In this document: positions 12,411-26,906 of the stretch, piece after piece
Layout of the letters: the number at the start of each line of letters is the position of its first letter
How positions within the stretch are numbered: position 1 is the first letter of the stretch
DNA from: Pithys albifrons albifrons
Taxonomy: Eukaryota > Chordata > Aves > Passeriformes > Thamnophilidae
Assembly (NCBI RefSeq): GCF_047495875.1
Contig: NC_092459.1
Coordinates: 37,801,490-37,865,489 of the forward strand
Direction: 5' to 3'
DNA: 64,000 nucleotides
Translations under genes and position numbers: made by a program
Notes under the pieces: model-generated
The model's input: only the letters and a program-made list of their open reading frames with translations
Told to the model about the DNA's origin: nothing
Databases searched by the model: none

Positions 12411-13853
12411 CACTCCTTAAAGAACTGACCAGTGTTTTTTCAGGTGGGAACTGTCCAGAGCATGTGGGACACACATTCAGCCAGCAGAAGGCAGGGGGTA
12501 AAAAAATGAAACACACGTCATTCCTTCTTCTCTTGAAGAGTGTTTCCTCCCCAAAGTCTGCTTCATCTGGGGGCCAGGGCAAAAAGCTGGGTGGTAATGG
12601 GAAGTATAACTGGGAAAACCATCTCTCTGTACCTTCCACTAAGTGAGAGGGAAAAGAAAGATATCTTGGAACGAGACAAAAGAAATGAGAGACACTCAGT
12701 GTCTGAGACATGAAATGTATGGGTAACTCTTTTCAGAGCAGGAAATAAAGACACATTTGAAGAGCTAGATTTGATAGGAGAGAAAGTGACAACTAGAGGA
12801 GTACCTGCACTTTAACTAAGTCCACTACTGACATCAGTCCTTCCAGCATAACATAATGGCCCTCACTGCCTACCTTATTTTTTGACTGGGATGTTTTCAT
12901 AGCAAAGTCCAAATCGCCTAGGAGTTTTCTTTTCTCAACAGATTTCTTTGTAACTGATTGGAACTAAGGTGTTCTGACAAGAATTCTTTCTGAGGGACTT
13001 GTAGCTTGGCCAGGTGTCCTCTATTTTATGCCAGAGGAGAACCAATCTCTTCAAATCTTTCCAGACTTCATTTTGAAAGCTGTAGTTGCAGCATCTAAAA
13101 AGGAACTAGGATGAGGTTTGGTGCTCCTGGATATCTTTTCAGATTATGTGTAAACTGAAATCCATTTTCTGTCAAAAACTGGGATAAGGAGGATCCCACA
13201 ATCTGCATCCTACTAATCCCTCTAGTGTTATCTTTCTGAACACTTATTTATCACAGGAACAGTAGGGAGCTCTGGCTCAATGTAAGATTTTATTGCACTT
13301 GAATGGACACTTAATCAGAGACTCATTTGTTATTTAATTTTATTATACTTAAAGATACTATCAATATAAATTTAGGGACTGAAGCTGCAAGTCTTTATTC
13401 ATGCAAATAGCTCTATTGCACTCAGAAAGACTATTTCTGTGATTACAGAATGAGCTCTTAGGTTATTGGGAAGCTACACAGCTGTTAATCAGACAATGTA
13501 ATTTTCATAATAGTTATTCAGAAAAGGGATCTATAGCCATGTCAAGAGGAAAAGAAAAATATTTGAACAGTAAGCATGTATGAGAAAAATTACAATCATA
13601 TAATAAAAACATTTACTTTATTACAAATTATAAATGTTTGTCAATTGTCTTTATGTCAAGCTATCTTAGAATTTAGTTTTAGTTTTCAAATAAGAACTCC
13701 TATTTAGATTCCAACAGTCTACTTCTGTTTAATTATCTATAAAATGATTATAACCTTCTCTAAATTTCTTAATTTTGTTCAGGATACAGGAATTTCTTTT
13801 TAGGACTTGCCTCTTAGTAAAACTGGTTCTATGATAAAGAGTTACTCTGGCAC

Positions 13854-13910
13854 CAGTGCCAGTCTTGGTATCTGGCATTACAGTGCCAGCCTTGGTAACT
13901 GGCATGATTA
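13854..13910 (+). repeat. Imperfect two-copy tandem duplication
   Basis: 'Cagtgccagtcttggtatct' with its tail (13854-13880) is followed at once by 'cagtgccagccttggtaact' with a slightly longer tail. Each copy also holds a 'gcca...tggc' inverted pair. It looks like a small local duplication. Confidence 0.6.
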
Positions 13911-16900
13911 CAGTAGCAGAGGCTCTGCTGGTGTAGACAGTACTCAGATATGTATAAATATAAATGTCTTTAGCACAGCAGCTGAACTGGTTAGTGGCAT
14001 TTCAATAATTCTTTTTTTACATATCAAAAAAATTTTTTTACTGCACTTTACCCTTTTAATACAGAATCCATTCAAGGCTAGAATGCCTATTAATTTGATT
14101 AATTTTTAGCTGTGCCGAAGTTAGATACATGTACTTATCACCTGTGCTGGTAAACCACACAGGAGGTGGACCTTTTCACTGGCGCACACTCATTCATAGC
14201 GTCCACCTCTAAGTACAGATCCTGGCACATTATTTTTCCCATGTTAATGTTTCTTTCCCAGACAACATCCAGGTACTGGTGGGAGTCAGCCTAGGCCAGG
14301 TAGCATTCCAACATCAGTTTCGGTGCAGCTCCCCTGTTTTGGTAGACAGGATGTTGTAGTTCAATGGAGTACTCAAAGCTGTACCATGCTGGATGGGCTC
14401 AGACCAGGAAATAGTCCATGTCTTTTTTTTTGTTTTTACTGGTATACAGCCTCCTCATCCAGTCTCTCTCTCATCTCAACAGAGAGATATAGGTGTTGTC
14501 AGTAGGTGGTTCAGACTGACTTAATATCACTGTCTTAATTAGAAAGATTACATGACCCATTGACTTTAGAAGGATCCTTATTGATTAAGTTAGAGTAGAT
14601 GTTTCTTTAGTCAAAGTCTGGTGAGCTAAATCCTAGGCTGAATCCCTGGTGGAGGCAGACCATGAAGGAAGAACAATTTCCAGATGAAATCTCAGTAGCA
14701 GCAAGCTAAAAGCTGTGGAATGAAGATGAAAAAAGTGCCAAAGAAGAATTAATGCTGCAATGTGCTGTAGAGAGACTGTAATGTTTTGAGGGAAGCTGTG
14801 AGGTATTTCAAATCTGAGAGGTAATAAATAGGCTCGGAGGAAATCAAAATAAGTAACTACACATGCCTAGATAATTGTATTTTATTAGGGCTCCCATTTA
14901 TAGAGTAAGTGGGCTATTTAAAATACTATCTGGATATATTTTCATTAGGTTTTACCAGCAACTAATTTGCACTGTTTTTAGACATGAATAAGACTATGTG
15001 CTCAGTGAGGTATGGCTTTTAAAACAGTAAAATGAAACATATAATTTCAGTCTCTTGTCATTTTGCAGTGTTTGAAGTGAGCTGTTGTGTGGTTGTGAAA
15101 GCTGGATATGTTCATCTTTCCAATAGGATATTGAACTTGCTTCTTTCTTTTAAAAGCCCCAAATATCAGACTATTGAGGCACTGAATCCAATAGATCATA
15201 CTTCATGTGCATTGCATTATCTCTAACATATGCATAGTTCTAACACCACACATCCTCATCCCGAGGACTCATAGCATATGTGACACCTGTTCTTTAGGCT
15301 ATTCCCTTCTGTATTCATATTTCATACGTCAGAACTTAAAGGACAGACTTCTCAAATCACCTGACAACAATGAATGACTGGTAAGTAAGCACATAGCTTG
15401 TAATTCATGCAAAAGTGTTTTTGTGGTGACAGTAAATCTTTATGTGTCCTTCCTGAAGGAGCGTTGTTGACATGGAACCATCAAGATTTGTGGACAACTC
15501 TGTGTGCAGTGATTGACAAAGTGCTTGTGCTTCTATTAGTAAATGTAGCTCCTCAATGACTGCACAGGCATTATCAGAAATACATTAATTCTCTGACACA
15601 TTGCTGTCCATTCTTAAAGCTATGACATGACTGACAGTTGTAGGATAGCAACAGAGTTGTTTTGTGCCTAAGAGTTCCTCATAAACATCACTCAACCCCA
15701 GCTTAAGGGTGGCAAAAAGTCATCTTGCACAATGTGGAAAGTGACCATAATGTCTTGGATTCACCATGGAACTAGCACACTTTGAGTAGGAGAGCAAAGA
15801 TATAAAATATTTGCTATGCATGTATTTAACAAAGCAATGCAGTCTCCAACCTACTGTGAAGGCTGTGAACCCACAGCACACACTATTAGTCCAAGAGGCA
15901 ACTTCTTCTGTAATACACTTTTCTGAAGCAATTTCTAGTCACAATTCTGTGTCTTCATGATATCTCAAAAGAATTTGGAGTCTTTTAAAAATGTTTTATA
16001 GTAAATTAAATTAATGAGAGAACCATAAATGTTCTACATAACCTGCCCATGTACTCAGGAAAAAAAAAAGCCAAATACTCAGTTGGAATGCCTGAATTGA
16101 CTACTTTGAGATAGATATAGGAACTGATTGCTACATTTAACATGATTAGAAATTACTGGTTTGGGTTTTTTGCCTATGGTTGGAAGTTTAAACTGTGTGC
16201 AATTACAATAGAAACAACAAAAAGTTTTTAACAGTGACAGTGGCAGATTAATCAATGAAGTAACTGACTGGCAGACTACCTTCTCAATTTTGCAGTAGGT
16301 GGTGCTTGGCTGAATTTTCAAATCAAGGCATTTTTGGTTTGGTTTTGGTTTTTTGTTTTGTTTTTTTTTTTTAACTGTGAATCAGAAGTTACTGAGGTTT
16401 CATAGGCAAATAACATGTTTCTTGTATTTTGCAGTATATTAATATATATATTTATGTTTCTGCAAATACTTCATATTATCTGAGAATCATCTTTGAGAAG
16501 CCTGATTTAGCCTTGCTGACCACTAGCGATTTTCACACTAGAGTTATTAGCTACTGTCCTAGTTCAAAAACTAAATCATAGAAGATGCCTACCTTATGGC
16601 CAGACTGGATAATCTCAATGATTCTTTATGATATCATAATCTGTGAATATCAGTGTTGAGGACAGAAAGACTAAAATAAAGTTCAAGAGCATAATCAGAG
16701 AGCAGTTGTCAAGTAACCTTCTTTCCAAGAAAACTCTGTCCTAATTAATTATCCCTTTCTGTAAATGTTAACAATTTTTTTTACCCCTGAGCTAATGGAT
16801 TCGATCCACGTGAAAGATAGATGAACAGCTATGAGAAGGATTTCTGAACATAAAAGACTCTCGAGAGATTGGAAAATGGATCAGTTGTAAAGCAAATTAA

Positions 16901-19900
16901 TTTGGACAAGTGAACAAAAGATCCTGATAGTTATGTGGTACTGAAAATTAGATGGGCACTCTTTAGGGTGAAGGAGCTATCTTCATTCTTGAAGTCCCCA
17001 TGCAGAATCAGTGGAAAGTAGGAGCCATGCTGTACACAGGAATAAAAATCAGCTCTTTTCTTTCTGTCTGCATCTCAAACTCAGCTTAATTCCTAAGGAA
17101 TATTTTAAACACAATTACCTTTTTTCTCAGAAAAAATGGGGGCTTTTTAAGAATGCTGCTGTAAGAAGAATTTCACATAAATATTCTCAAAAAAATAGAG
17201 AGGCAAATAAATCTTTAGAAGAAATAATGAAATAAAAAATATTGTTAGTTTCATATTATTCTTGGCTTCAGGTCAGGGCTATAAGTGAAGGTGTGAATTA
17301 CATCGTTGACAGATGAGAACCTAAAAGACAAATGTGGGTGGTTACAAGACCGAGTTCATGATGGTAAAAATAGTTTCATGACTAGTATCTTGAGTGCCTG
17401 TACAACAGTGGGTGGACAGACACACACCATTCCAGATCCACCATTACATCATGCAGATCAGTTAACTGTGTTTTCCATTTGTTTGGGTTTGAGATCTAGG
17501 CATTTCTTTCTGAAATATGAAGCCTCCTTCTGAAAATCTGTATATATGTTTATCAACTTCAAGCTGCAGAGTCTAAATTCTGCAGTCATTTGATGTTCTG
17601 AACACCCACTACAATTTATGTTTTTTAAAAGTTATTATATTTGATCCAGGTTTTTATATTTTGTGCCAGGACTGCAAGAAAATATTCCCATACATAAATA
17701 CAAGAAAATTTACTAAGATAATAAAACATAGTAAAATGCATACGAATCTTTCTATAAATCATAGTACCTCACAGCCCTTTGTGAACACCAATTAAGACTT
17801 GTAGAGCATCTCACTTTACACATGTGGAGATGGACCATTGTGACTCATGGGTTGTAGTGCATTTAGCTGCAGCAGTTCAGTATACTCACTAGCAATACAC
17901 AAGTGCATACAAACAGTGAATGCTGGTGACCATTGGATGGATGCCTCTGCTGCTGCCTGATGCTTGGGTGGAATGGCATTAACAGAAAACGTGGTACATG
18001 GGCAAGGGCTGGGGGACGCTGGAATAATCTCCAATGGGTTACCTTGTACAGAAAAAGGACTGTTCTTTACACTATCCAAGATACCCACCCCACTAAACTG
18101 TGTCCAAAGCTGTCAAAACAGAGAACTCTATCCCTTCCTCTGAACTGAGGGTGAAGTCCAGAAGATTATATGAAGATCATTTTCCTCTTTCTTAATCACA
18201 CCATCTTCATGAAGGCAATACAAATTTCAGTCAATTTGGTCTGAAATAGACAAAAGTAGCATATTTTAATTAAACTTGAAGTCAGATTCTAAGACAGCTA
18301 TGACCAGAGCAGCTAGTTCCACATATCAGGAGTTTCATCATAACACTCTGCAGCAAATGCATTGTCCAGTGCATAGGAACCACTGATTTTGAGCTCCAAC
18401 ACAATTTTTAATTTACTTGTTTAGGGATTTCTCTGCCACGTTTCTTTATTAGTGAACATTAAGAAATGGTGGGAACAAATATAAAGTCTTGTTTTTCTAT
18501 GTGTTTTTCTTTTTAATTGGTTGCTTGAGTTTTTGTGTGGTTTTTATTTTGTTTTGTTTTGCTCTTTTTGTGTTTTTTTTTCCTGAAAAAGAAAACAATG
18601 TCTGAAACAGAAAGGTTCTCTAAAGATCATTCCATCATGATATATATTTGTACTGGTGTTATAACTTGTACATCTTCCCATATCTGCATGTACGAAGAAA
18701 ACAGGTTCACCAAAGCAGTTAATTTCTAACTACTTACGTAGTGACATGGAATAAACAGCTATGAAAAAGACATTAAAACAAAAATGCTTTTAAAAAATGA
18801 TGCTAAGTACTTGTACAAATCTAGAACTACCTAACTGAAGAAGCAGGAGAAAAACAAAATCTCAAAAGTAGTTTTGTATTAGACATCAGAAATTACATTC
18901 TTTAGAAAAAAGTAGCTGAGGTTTAAATCAAAACTATGTTTTATTTCAAGCCCTTTCTTTTTTTATTTCTGGTCATTTTATGACCATGTCTCCTAATTAT
19001 ATATTCTGTTTGCATATTGATTTAGGTGAAAAATAATTCTTGTCCTGAACTGCTGAGCAGCATTATTTTATTATGGAGAACAGATGGGTTCTTCAGTTTT
19101 CATTTCCTTCTTTCACAGAGACATTATGACCTAAGTTAACTAATATTTCTCAGGCAGTGTAGGATAATTTCAAGACAGTTACATAGATAGCACAGAAATA
19201 AAACACTGGATCTGGATCGTTCACATTTGCTGAAGTTCAGAACAATGTTGTGGGTGTGATGAGCACAGTTTGTGACTAGCAACAGTGATGAGCATTTCCA
19301 AAGGACAATTTATTTTCCATATCTTGGAGACCAAATTTAGGACAAGATGTGTCATAAGATTACCTCCTCATCTCAACCTACTTCTTATCATTTATTGTAG
19401 GAAGAACATACAGAAATATCCTAGAGTAGCCTGACTTTCTCAAAAGCTAATGTTAGGTAAGAAAATAGAATCGTTTGGACAAAATATGCATTTTTACAGT
19501 GATCTTAATGGTGCATTACAGAACTGTAGAATGTAAAGGTTTTATCCAGGAGGAGGAAAAGCTCAAATCAAAAATGGAAATGCACTTGGAAATGGCAAGT
19601 TAAACTTAAACAGATTTTTGAAGGAAGATAACAATGCTTTGAGTCAGTACATTAGCATAAGAGGAATTGATCAATTAGCTATCAGTCTGGAAAGCTACTA
19701 AGAAAAAAAAAAGGCAAATCACTGAGAGCACCAGAAGTATCGTTGTCCTTTATACTTTTTACTCTCTCATGAAGGAGAACTATGGGGTATACTAACAATT
19801 GCCACCAATCATATAAGGATCGAAATTGAAGTTACAATAGGAAAAAAAAATGTTAGATTCTTTTAAGATGAACTAGAGTTTGAATTGACTTTACCTTTAG

Positions 19901-20941
19901 GGAATTAGCTGGAATAATTTCAGACTAGTTAATAGTTATCTTCAGGAAAGGAAGGACAACTGAACCATCAGAGAACTGGGAAAAGATGTGGTTCCTAATC
20001 TCAGGTGGTAAAACAAAATGCATATACTACATTTCAGGCTTTGGAATAAAAATCAACGAATCTATTTGTTAGCATTTAGAAGATAACAAGGCAGCAAGTA
20101 ATAGCCAACATAAATCAAGTTATATCAATCCAATTTCCAACTATTCCTTGGGGAAGAGAAAAAAGTGAAATATGTAGATTACCTTGGTTGTTCTAAGGTT
20201 TCGAATACAGTTTTAGGTGACATCATCATCAAAATAGCTTAAATATGGTATAGATAAAACTATTTTAAAGTAGATGGACAGAGCACCAGAAAAGAAAGTA
20301 TAGATGTGTGCTGTTTGCTATGAAAAATTTAATGAAAATAGTTTGCATAGATATTTGTTTAGAGTTTGACTCTACTTCTTTTTAACATTAATTGAGAGTA
20401 CATTTATTTAATGGCAACAAGCTGGAAAAGTTACAAGTAACTTGGAGGGCAGGAATGTAACTCAAAATGACCAAGACAAGCTGCATACATTCTTGAGCAA
20501 GAGGAGAAAATGTTAAGAAAGAGAGGGAGGTATTACATTTAGTTTGAATAATCTACACCTACAACATGTGGAATGGTTGTGTAGATAGTTCTGCAGAATA
20601 CAGTGTAGGAGACAAATGAATTCTTTAACTGATCATCAGTCAACATAGTTGCAAACCTCAGCATTTTTGTTGCGATAAAGAAAAAGAAAAGTTATATATA
20701 TAAAGTAAAATAATCCTTCTACTGCCCACAAATGGTCTTAATTAGGCACAATCCAGACAACTGTGTGAGTGACCAGTTTTGAAAAGATGATACAAAAAGG
20801 AGTGAATCACAAGTCTTGATATGAGTGGAGAAAATACAACAGATAAATATGTAATAAAACTGCCCAGGGAAATCTCTTACTGTCTGTACCCACAGGGGTT
20901 AAGAGGTCAAGAATTGATTTAAGTAGCAGAAGAAATTTAGC

Positions 20942-21095
20942 TAATGTATCTCCAAGGATGGAAAATCCACAACCTCATCTCTGGGAATCCAGTTCTCATG
21001 TTTGACCATCTTTACAGTAAAAATATTTTGTGGTTTCTTTCTTTAAGTGGCATTTCCTGTATTGTAGTTTGTGCACTTTGACCTTCCTCCAGATT
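20942..21095 (-). mobile_element. Old CR1 fragment (3' part of ORF2, minus strand)
   Basis: 'Ccaaggatggaaaatccaca', then 'gtttgaccatctttacagta', and 'atttcctgtattgtagtttg' match, with many changes, the complement of the CR1 region encoding the C-terminal part of ORF2. In this orientation the phrases '...gatggagattccacaacc' and 'gtttgaccaccctcacagta' are typical. No intact frame remains. Confidence 0.6.
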
Positions 21096-24000
21096 TTTAA
21101 GGTCCTTTCAACTGATATTTAAGTCAATATTTTGCTCTAGAAATTATAATACTTTTGGAGGAAGTGCAGCATCTCTAACTTCTGAGATACTGCAGGAAAG
21201 AAACCAAGGACAGAAGGTAGACAGATCTTTATGACTTTGTAATAAATGTGAATAAGAAATCCTATTCCTTAGTAAAATGAAAACCATTATATGATATTTT
21301 AGTCCCATCTTTTTATTTAAAGTAATTGAGAATTCAATAGAGTTTCACTGGTTACTAAATTTATACTTTAATATTTCTTTGATTTGTGTGTATGAAAACT
21401 TTATAATATCACCAATTCAAAGTATAATAAGGGAGGCTATTATTTTGTACATGATGAAATAAGCTTTATCTTATTGTCAAATGAAGACTCTTGAAATGTG
21501 CATTATTTACCCCTTGACAATAATGTTTATATTTTCTTCTTCTTAAATAACATTCAACCATTAAGGAGAGATGCTTTTTAGATTGAAGTAAATGGTGAGC
21601 ATATGCACAAATGCTAATTCCTGTTATCATTCCCATTCTTCTGTTAAAATGAATCAATACTTTAAAAGTGCAAGACTTAATATGTATGATACTTTTCATC
21701 TGATTAAAAATCACATAAATACTGAAATTTGTTTGTGATAAATTAATGGTTTTTAAAATTTATGAATTTAGAATATATTGATTGCCTTAATTTTTTTAAA
21801 TACTAAAAAGTTTATATTTTTGTTATGGTGTAGTAGGATAAAAAAATATCAATGTACACATTTTCGTTGCCAAAGAGCACCTGATTTGAATCAAACTGAG
21901 ACAGAAATATTGAATATCTGAATTTTCAAGATGCTCCCAAGCTAAGTGATAAATTAATGTAAGTTAAGTTTTCGGCCAAGACCACATGACTGAGTTATCT
22001 TCCTTATAAATTGCAAACAATTAACAAGTCTTTTTTACACTTCTTTTAGTAACTGTTCCTCAGATTGCAAAACTTCAGATGTACCTCTTTTAATTAAAAA
22101 CTAGATTCCCAGCTTTTTCTTTTTAAAAACCTGTTTAATAAACAGAAGGAATTGATTCTTAGAGGTAACATGGCAATAAATTCCTTATTGAGTTGCTTAC
22201 ATTTTTCTTTCCAATTAAACCACCTTGAACAAACTGCAAGCATATTCTTAACGTGGGTTGTTAATTCAGATTGCAAATAATTTCCACACTTCTTGTCTTT
22301 TCCTCATACTTCTACCTACTTCATAAAAATTTCCATTAATTTATGTATATTTTTGTGTTTTACATTTATTGGGCTAAATGATGGGGTTTGTCATAACTAG
22401 TTGTAACACTTTGCCTATTTGAACTTAATTTTTTTTTTCCTCTGGGAAGAGGGAGCAGTCAGGCAACATTTGGTGCCTCAGACTTTTGCTAGATCTAGTC
22501 CTGTATGAATGCTAATGATTAAGAAACAGTACACTATCCTGCATAGAGAAGGTCTTCAGAATGCTTAAGTTGAAAAGAGATTTAGACAAATTTAAGTATT
22601 TTCTCTACTGCTTTTTTTTATAGAAGACCTTTGCCTCACTTGGGTATATCGCCATGTACTTAAAATCTTGATGTTTAAGGTGTGAGTGATAGATTTACTC
22701 TTATCTTTCAAGTATGAAGTTACTAGCATTAGAGATTCTCAAAAGAGGAAAAAGAATAAAATTTATAGAACATTTGTACCTGAAATTAGATCTGTTCATC
22801 TAATGCAACCTTGAATAATTCATTTTGCAGGAAATGGTAAAATTCATCAGGGAATCTGATCTACAATGAAGAACTCAATTACCTTGACATGACATTACAT
22901 GCAGCTCCAGTTGCTATAGTAAGGCTATGGAAAGAAAAAGTGTGTAACTACCCACTTGCCTGTTTTGGAGGAAGGACTGAATTTTGAACTTTGCCTTCAA
23001 GATGGTGGTTACATGTCTGGACAACTGATGTGTACATCTAAGTAATAAAGTTTTCAGATGATTTCATCCCATTTGACTTCTGCATACTACTACAGTAGAG
23101 ACAACTTCTCTGATGAGAAAACTGACACCTCTTATCACTAGTGGGCGTCTAACTCAGAAGCAGAAACAGATGGAGCAGGGAAATCACAGCATCTGTCACA
23201 TAGACAGCTATGAAATGCATAAACAGTTTCTGTGAAGGTGAAAATTGGCAGATTAGTCTTCTGGTTGTAGTATAAAACCATGAGGTCTGGGCTACAAAAA
23301 CTAGCTCCTGGAGGGATCATTCTCACAGGTAAAAGTCACCAGTTTTCTCACTTACACACACACTCATCCAGCTCTAGGCTGGGGCTAAGTATAAGACAGC
23401 CAATTAGCTGTGGCAAGAGTAGAAAGCTGTTGGGGAGGTGGATGGGTAATGCTGGAAAGTCTCAAGAACAGCAGAGTGAGATGGTCTGGTGTGCTGGAAG
23501 ATGGATACTGTTCAGGAGGTGCTTTTTTGAAATTATCCACACTGAAGGTTTTTGATTATGCTACTGTTAATGTAATTTCTATGTTTTTTCCAGAAGCAAG
23601 AGATGTTGAGTAGGGAACGGACACTATAGTCTTCATATCACAGTGGACCACAGGGCTGGAAAAAAATGATACCCACATCTGGTTTGAAGTGCATAAACAT
23701 TCTGCCAAGATCTGTGGACAAGATACCTGTCAACGAGATATGAGAATTTGTAAAATTCTGTTCCTTGTACATACTATTTCAGGAGCTGACTCAACTAGTG
23801 TCCTTCTCACAGAGAGCTAGTTTGCTGAAACCAGTGCGGTTTTTGTCATGACAGAATGTGCACACAATGTGCATTTCTACAGCCAACTGTCATGTTGTGA
23901 GGTAATGAGTGTGGTATAATGAAAATCATAAGTATTTAATTGTCCTTTGTCTCTCCATCTCACAATTAAAAAATGGCTTTCTGCTGTGTGTATAGCAGCA

Positions 24001-25684
24001 TAAAGCTTGGACTCGGTCAGTTTTCTGCTCATTTGGTACACTGCAACAAAACAGAAAACTAAAACCAACAACAACAAGAATAAATAGAAAAGGGAAAGTA
24101 CTTCAAAAGGAAAAGTCAAGGAGAGCTTGGTGAGTTTTCTGTCCTCTGCTTTAAACCTTTGGAATAATTGAAACTGTAATACTTAACAAAAATTCATGGC
24201 AATAAAGTAAGGACATCAAATATCTGACAGTTTGTACCAGACACCCCAGTTATTCTACATGGAATTTTCTTCATGGAATTATCTGAGGCATTAACTCAAT
24301 GTAAAATGGGAAATTTGAATTACTGGACTCACAAGATTTACATAATGTCAGGTTTCTGCAATAGAGTTTACACTTACAGCTGATTGGCATCCAATCTTAC
24401 ATTCTATCAATGGCTATCATGTCTTACTTTAAGTAATATTTCTCGTGTTGTTATTTCTGTAAATTCTGACTAAAGGGAGTTATACACCAGTGAAATAACT
24501 CAAAACAGGGAATCTCAAGACAGAAGACTGAAGATAAATCCTTAAGGCAACAGTGTGCAAATGAAGGACTATTGTGCGAGAGATTACCTTGCCTCAGAAC
24601 TGAATTCCCTTGAACTGGAAATTAAGTAAAATGTCTTGTTTTAAGGCAGATTTATTTTAGCTCTACAGTCTCCATTATGTGACTGGAACTGTTTCTTTAA
24701 ATTATTGGGGATTTCTCCATAGCTTCCTATTCATATACTTATGCCCTTACTTTACAAATTATATTTTTCTTTCCAAAGATAGCCTGTTATTTAATTAGTA
24801 ATTTTGTATCCACTTCTAAAATGTCAGTCTGAAGTTGCCTAAAAGGTAATTCTCTGTTAGCATTTAACTGTTTCCTTAACAAAATATGTTATCAATATTC
24901 ACTGTGAATGTTATATCTGCATTAATGACTATGTGAATATCATGTGATTTTGCTTTGAGCAAATTATCCTTTTATTCAAAGTACATATTTTCTGCTCATT
25001 CCTTCTTCAATTACAAATTAATGCAATACAGAGGTGAAGCCTACATTATATGGTAGCAGGATTATGGTTTTTTTAGATGACCTTTCTAGAATGAAAGATC
25101 ATTAAATTTAAGTAAGGCTTATTGTCCTTTACTGTATTTTGATAATTAACTGTTGATGAAAAATTGTGCGAAACCTCAACCTTCTGAAAATATTGACTGC
25201 TGAGAGAGCTGATATAGTTTACTTGGAACAATTATCCTCTGCTGTAAGTCTGCCAGAATCTGAAATAATTAAGTAGAAATATAATATCTTCACTAAAAGA
25301 TGAACTATAATTGAATAAAGATCAGTTAGGAGATGCTACAAATATTGATACAGCTTTACATTTAAACTTGACAATTCTTTCCCTGATATCCGAAAATTAT
25401 AAAATCTGCCTAAGACTACTCAGAGCACTAATCACATTTTAAAACTGTGGTCTGAGCATTGTGGATTGAAGTTGTCTTTCAGCAATCCATACCCAATGAT
25501 GTTTGCTTTACATGTGATAAAATCAGTTAGTGTAACTTGCAATACATTAAGTGGGAATATGGCATGTTAAATCCAGCTGAAGGATAGTTAAGAGAGGGCT
25601 CTTTCTGTTACTAGACTGCATAATCTTTCTTCTGGTCCAGTATGTCATCTGATTTGACACTTAAGTGCTGGAGTTCACGTAAAG
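21096..25684. other. Unique AT-rich DNA, no feature seen
   Basis: I recognised no repeat, RNA gene or exon. Open frames up to 91 codons (23280-23555, plus) have no family resemblance I can name. Confidence 0.55.
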
Positions 25685-25689
25685 CACTC

Positions 25690-26271
25690 TGTCCTGGTTT
25701 TGGCTGAAGTAGAGTTGTTTTTTTTCCCTATTAGCTAGTGATGTGCAATATTTGGATTTAGTATGAGAATAATATTGATAACACACTGATGTTTTAGTTG
25801 TTGCTAAGTAGTACTTACTTTAAATCAAGGACTTTTCAGTTTTCCATGCCTTGCATTGGGGGGCTGCACAAAAGCTGTGAGGGAGTATGGCCTGGACAGC
25901 TGACCTGAACTGGCTAAAGGATTATTCCATACCATAGAACATCCTCCTAAGTATGTAAACACGGAGGAGCTGGCTAGGATGGGCCAATTGCTGCTTGGGG
26001 TTGGGCTGGGTATCAGTCAGGGGGTGGTGAGCAATTGTGATGTACATCATTTGTCTGACTTGAGCTTTATTATTGTTATTACTATTATTGTGGTTCTTTA
26101 ATTAGTGTCATGTATTTTACTTTTTTTTCACTATTTAAACTCTTCTCATCTCAACACAAAAGTTTAACTTTTTTTTTTTTCTGATTCTCCTCTCTGCCAG
26201 GGGTGGAAATGAGAAAGTGTGAGTAAGTGGCTGCATGGTGTGTAATTGCTGGCTGGTGTTAAGCCACAACA
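25690..26271 (+). mobile_element. Solo LTR, avian ERVL-type (copy 1)
   Basis: The element starts with 'tgtcctggttttggctgaag' and ends with 'gttaagccacaaca', giving the TG...CA ends of an LTR. Internal landmarks of a very common avian ERVL LTR are present in order: 'ggatttagtatgagaataat', 'aatcaaggacttttcag', 'cctggacagctgacctgaac', 'ggtggtgagcaattgtgatg' and 'cttctcatctcaacac'. Bases before it (cactc, 25685-25689) and after it (cactg, 26272-26276) match at four of five, fitting a decayed 5-bp target duplication typical of ERVL. No internal genes follow, so this is a solo LTR left by LTR-LTR recombination. Confidence 0.85.
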
Positions 26272-26537
26272 CACTGTCATTACCTAAAGATTCTGGTGCT
26301 TTCACATCCATCTTTAGAACTTCCATATTGGTTCTTAGGTCTATTTCTCTTTTTGTAACATCACAGCATGCTTAAGAGTGGCAGAACATGGAAAAATTTT
26401 CCAAGCAAGGAAGGACGATAATATGAAGCCAGATATCTCAAATAGAATTTGACTCTATGAGTCATTTGACAGATTGAAAACAAAATTCTAAAAAAAGCAA
26501 AGTCTATAATTTTTCACCACAGTCCCCTCCTCAGAAA

Positions 26538-26605
26538 CATAGAATGATTGAGGTAGGAAAGGACATTTGAAGGATGCTGGAGTTCATATTTCCTGGACCA
26601 AGGAA
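26538..26605 (-). mobile_element. CR1 3'-end scrap
   Basis: 'Catagaatgattgaggtagg' followed by 'aaaggacatttgaagga' is the complement of the CR1 3' untranslated end and its ATTCTATG-type tail. The element reads leftward. The homology fades beyond about 26605. Confidence 0.6.
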
Positions 26606-26906
26606 TCCTTTTCTAACCCATTCAATTAGCTGCCTAAACTCATGGTGCCTCCCCACTTAATCTGAAATTTCTGACATCTGTTTTTTTGTTTTGTTTTTTT
26701 TTTTTTTAACAGATTGAATGCTTCATTCCTGTAAAAGTGCACTTATAATTGTCTATGCCTCACTGGGACTAGAGAGTAAAAAGGGTGGTGAAGATATGCT
26801 ACCAGAGCATATTTGAGAAGACCAGGGCCTTGGGACAATTTTTATGAAAATGATTGTCATCCTCTGTACAATATGCTGGAAAGAGAATTGCAATATTTAA
26901 GATACA

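Larger units (their letters stand above)
11961..20941. other. Unique AT-rich DNA with a few simple tracts
   Basis: Nine kilobases without a supported gene. The stretch contains a G-rich tract (12375-12410), an imperfect 27-30 bp duplication (13854-13910) and T-rich runs near 16337-16372 and 18538-18583. Open frames up to 119 codons (12352-12711, minus) lie opposite the G-rich tract and are compositional. Confidence 0.55.

Noticed and set aside
12352..12711. 119-codon minus-strand frame
   Set aside because: It lies opposite a G-rich tract, is Pro/Ser/Phe-rich by composition, and has no recognisable domain.
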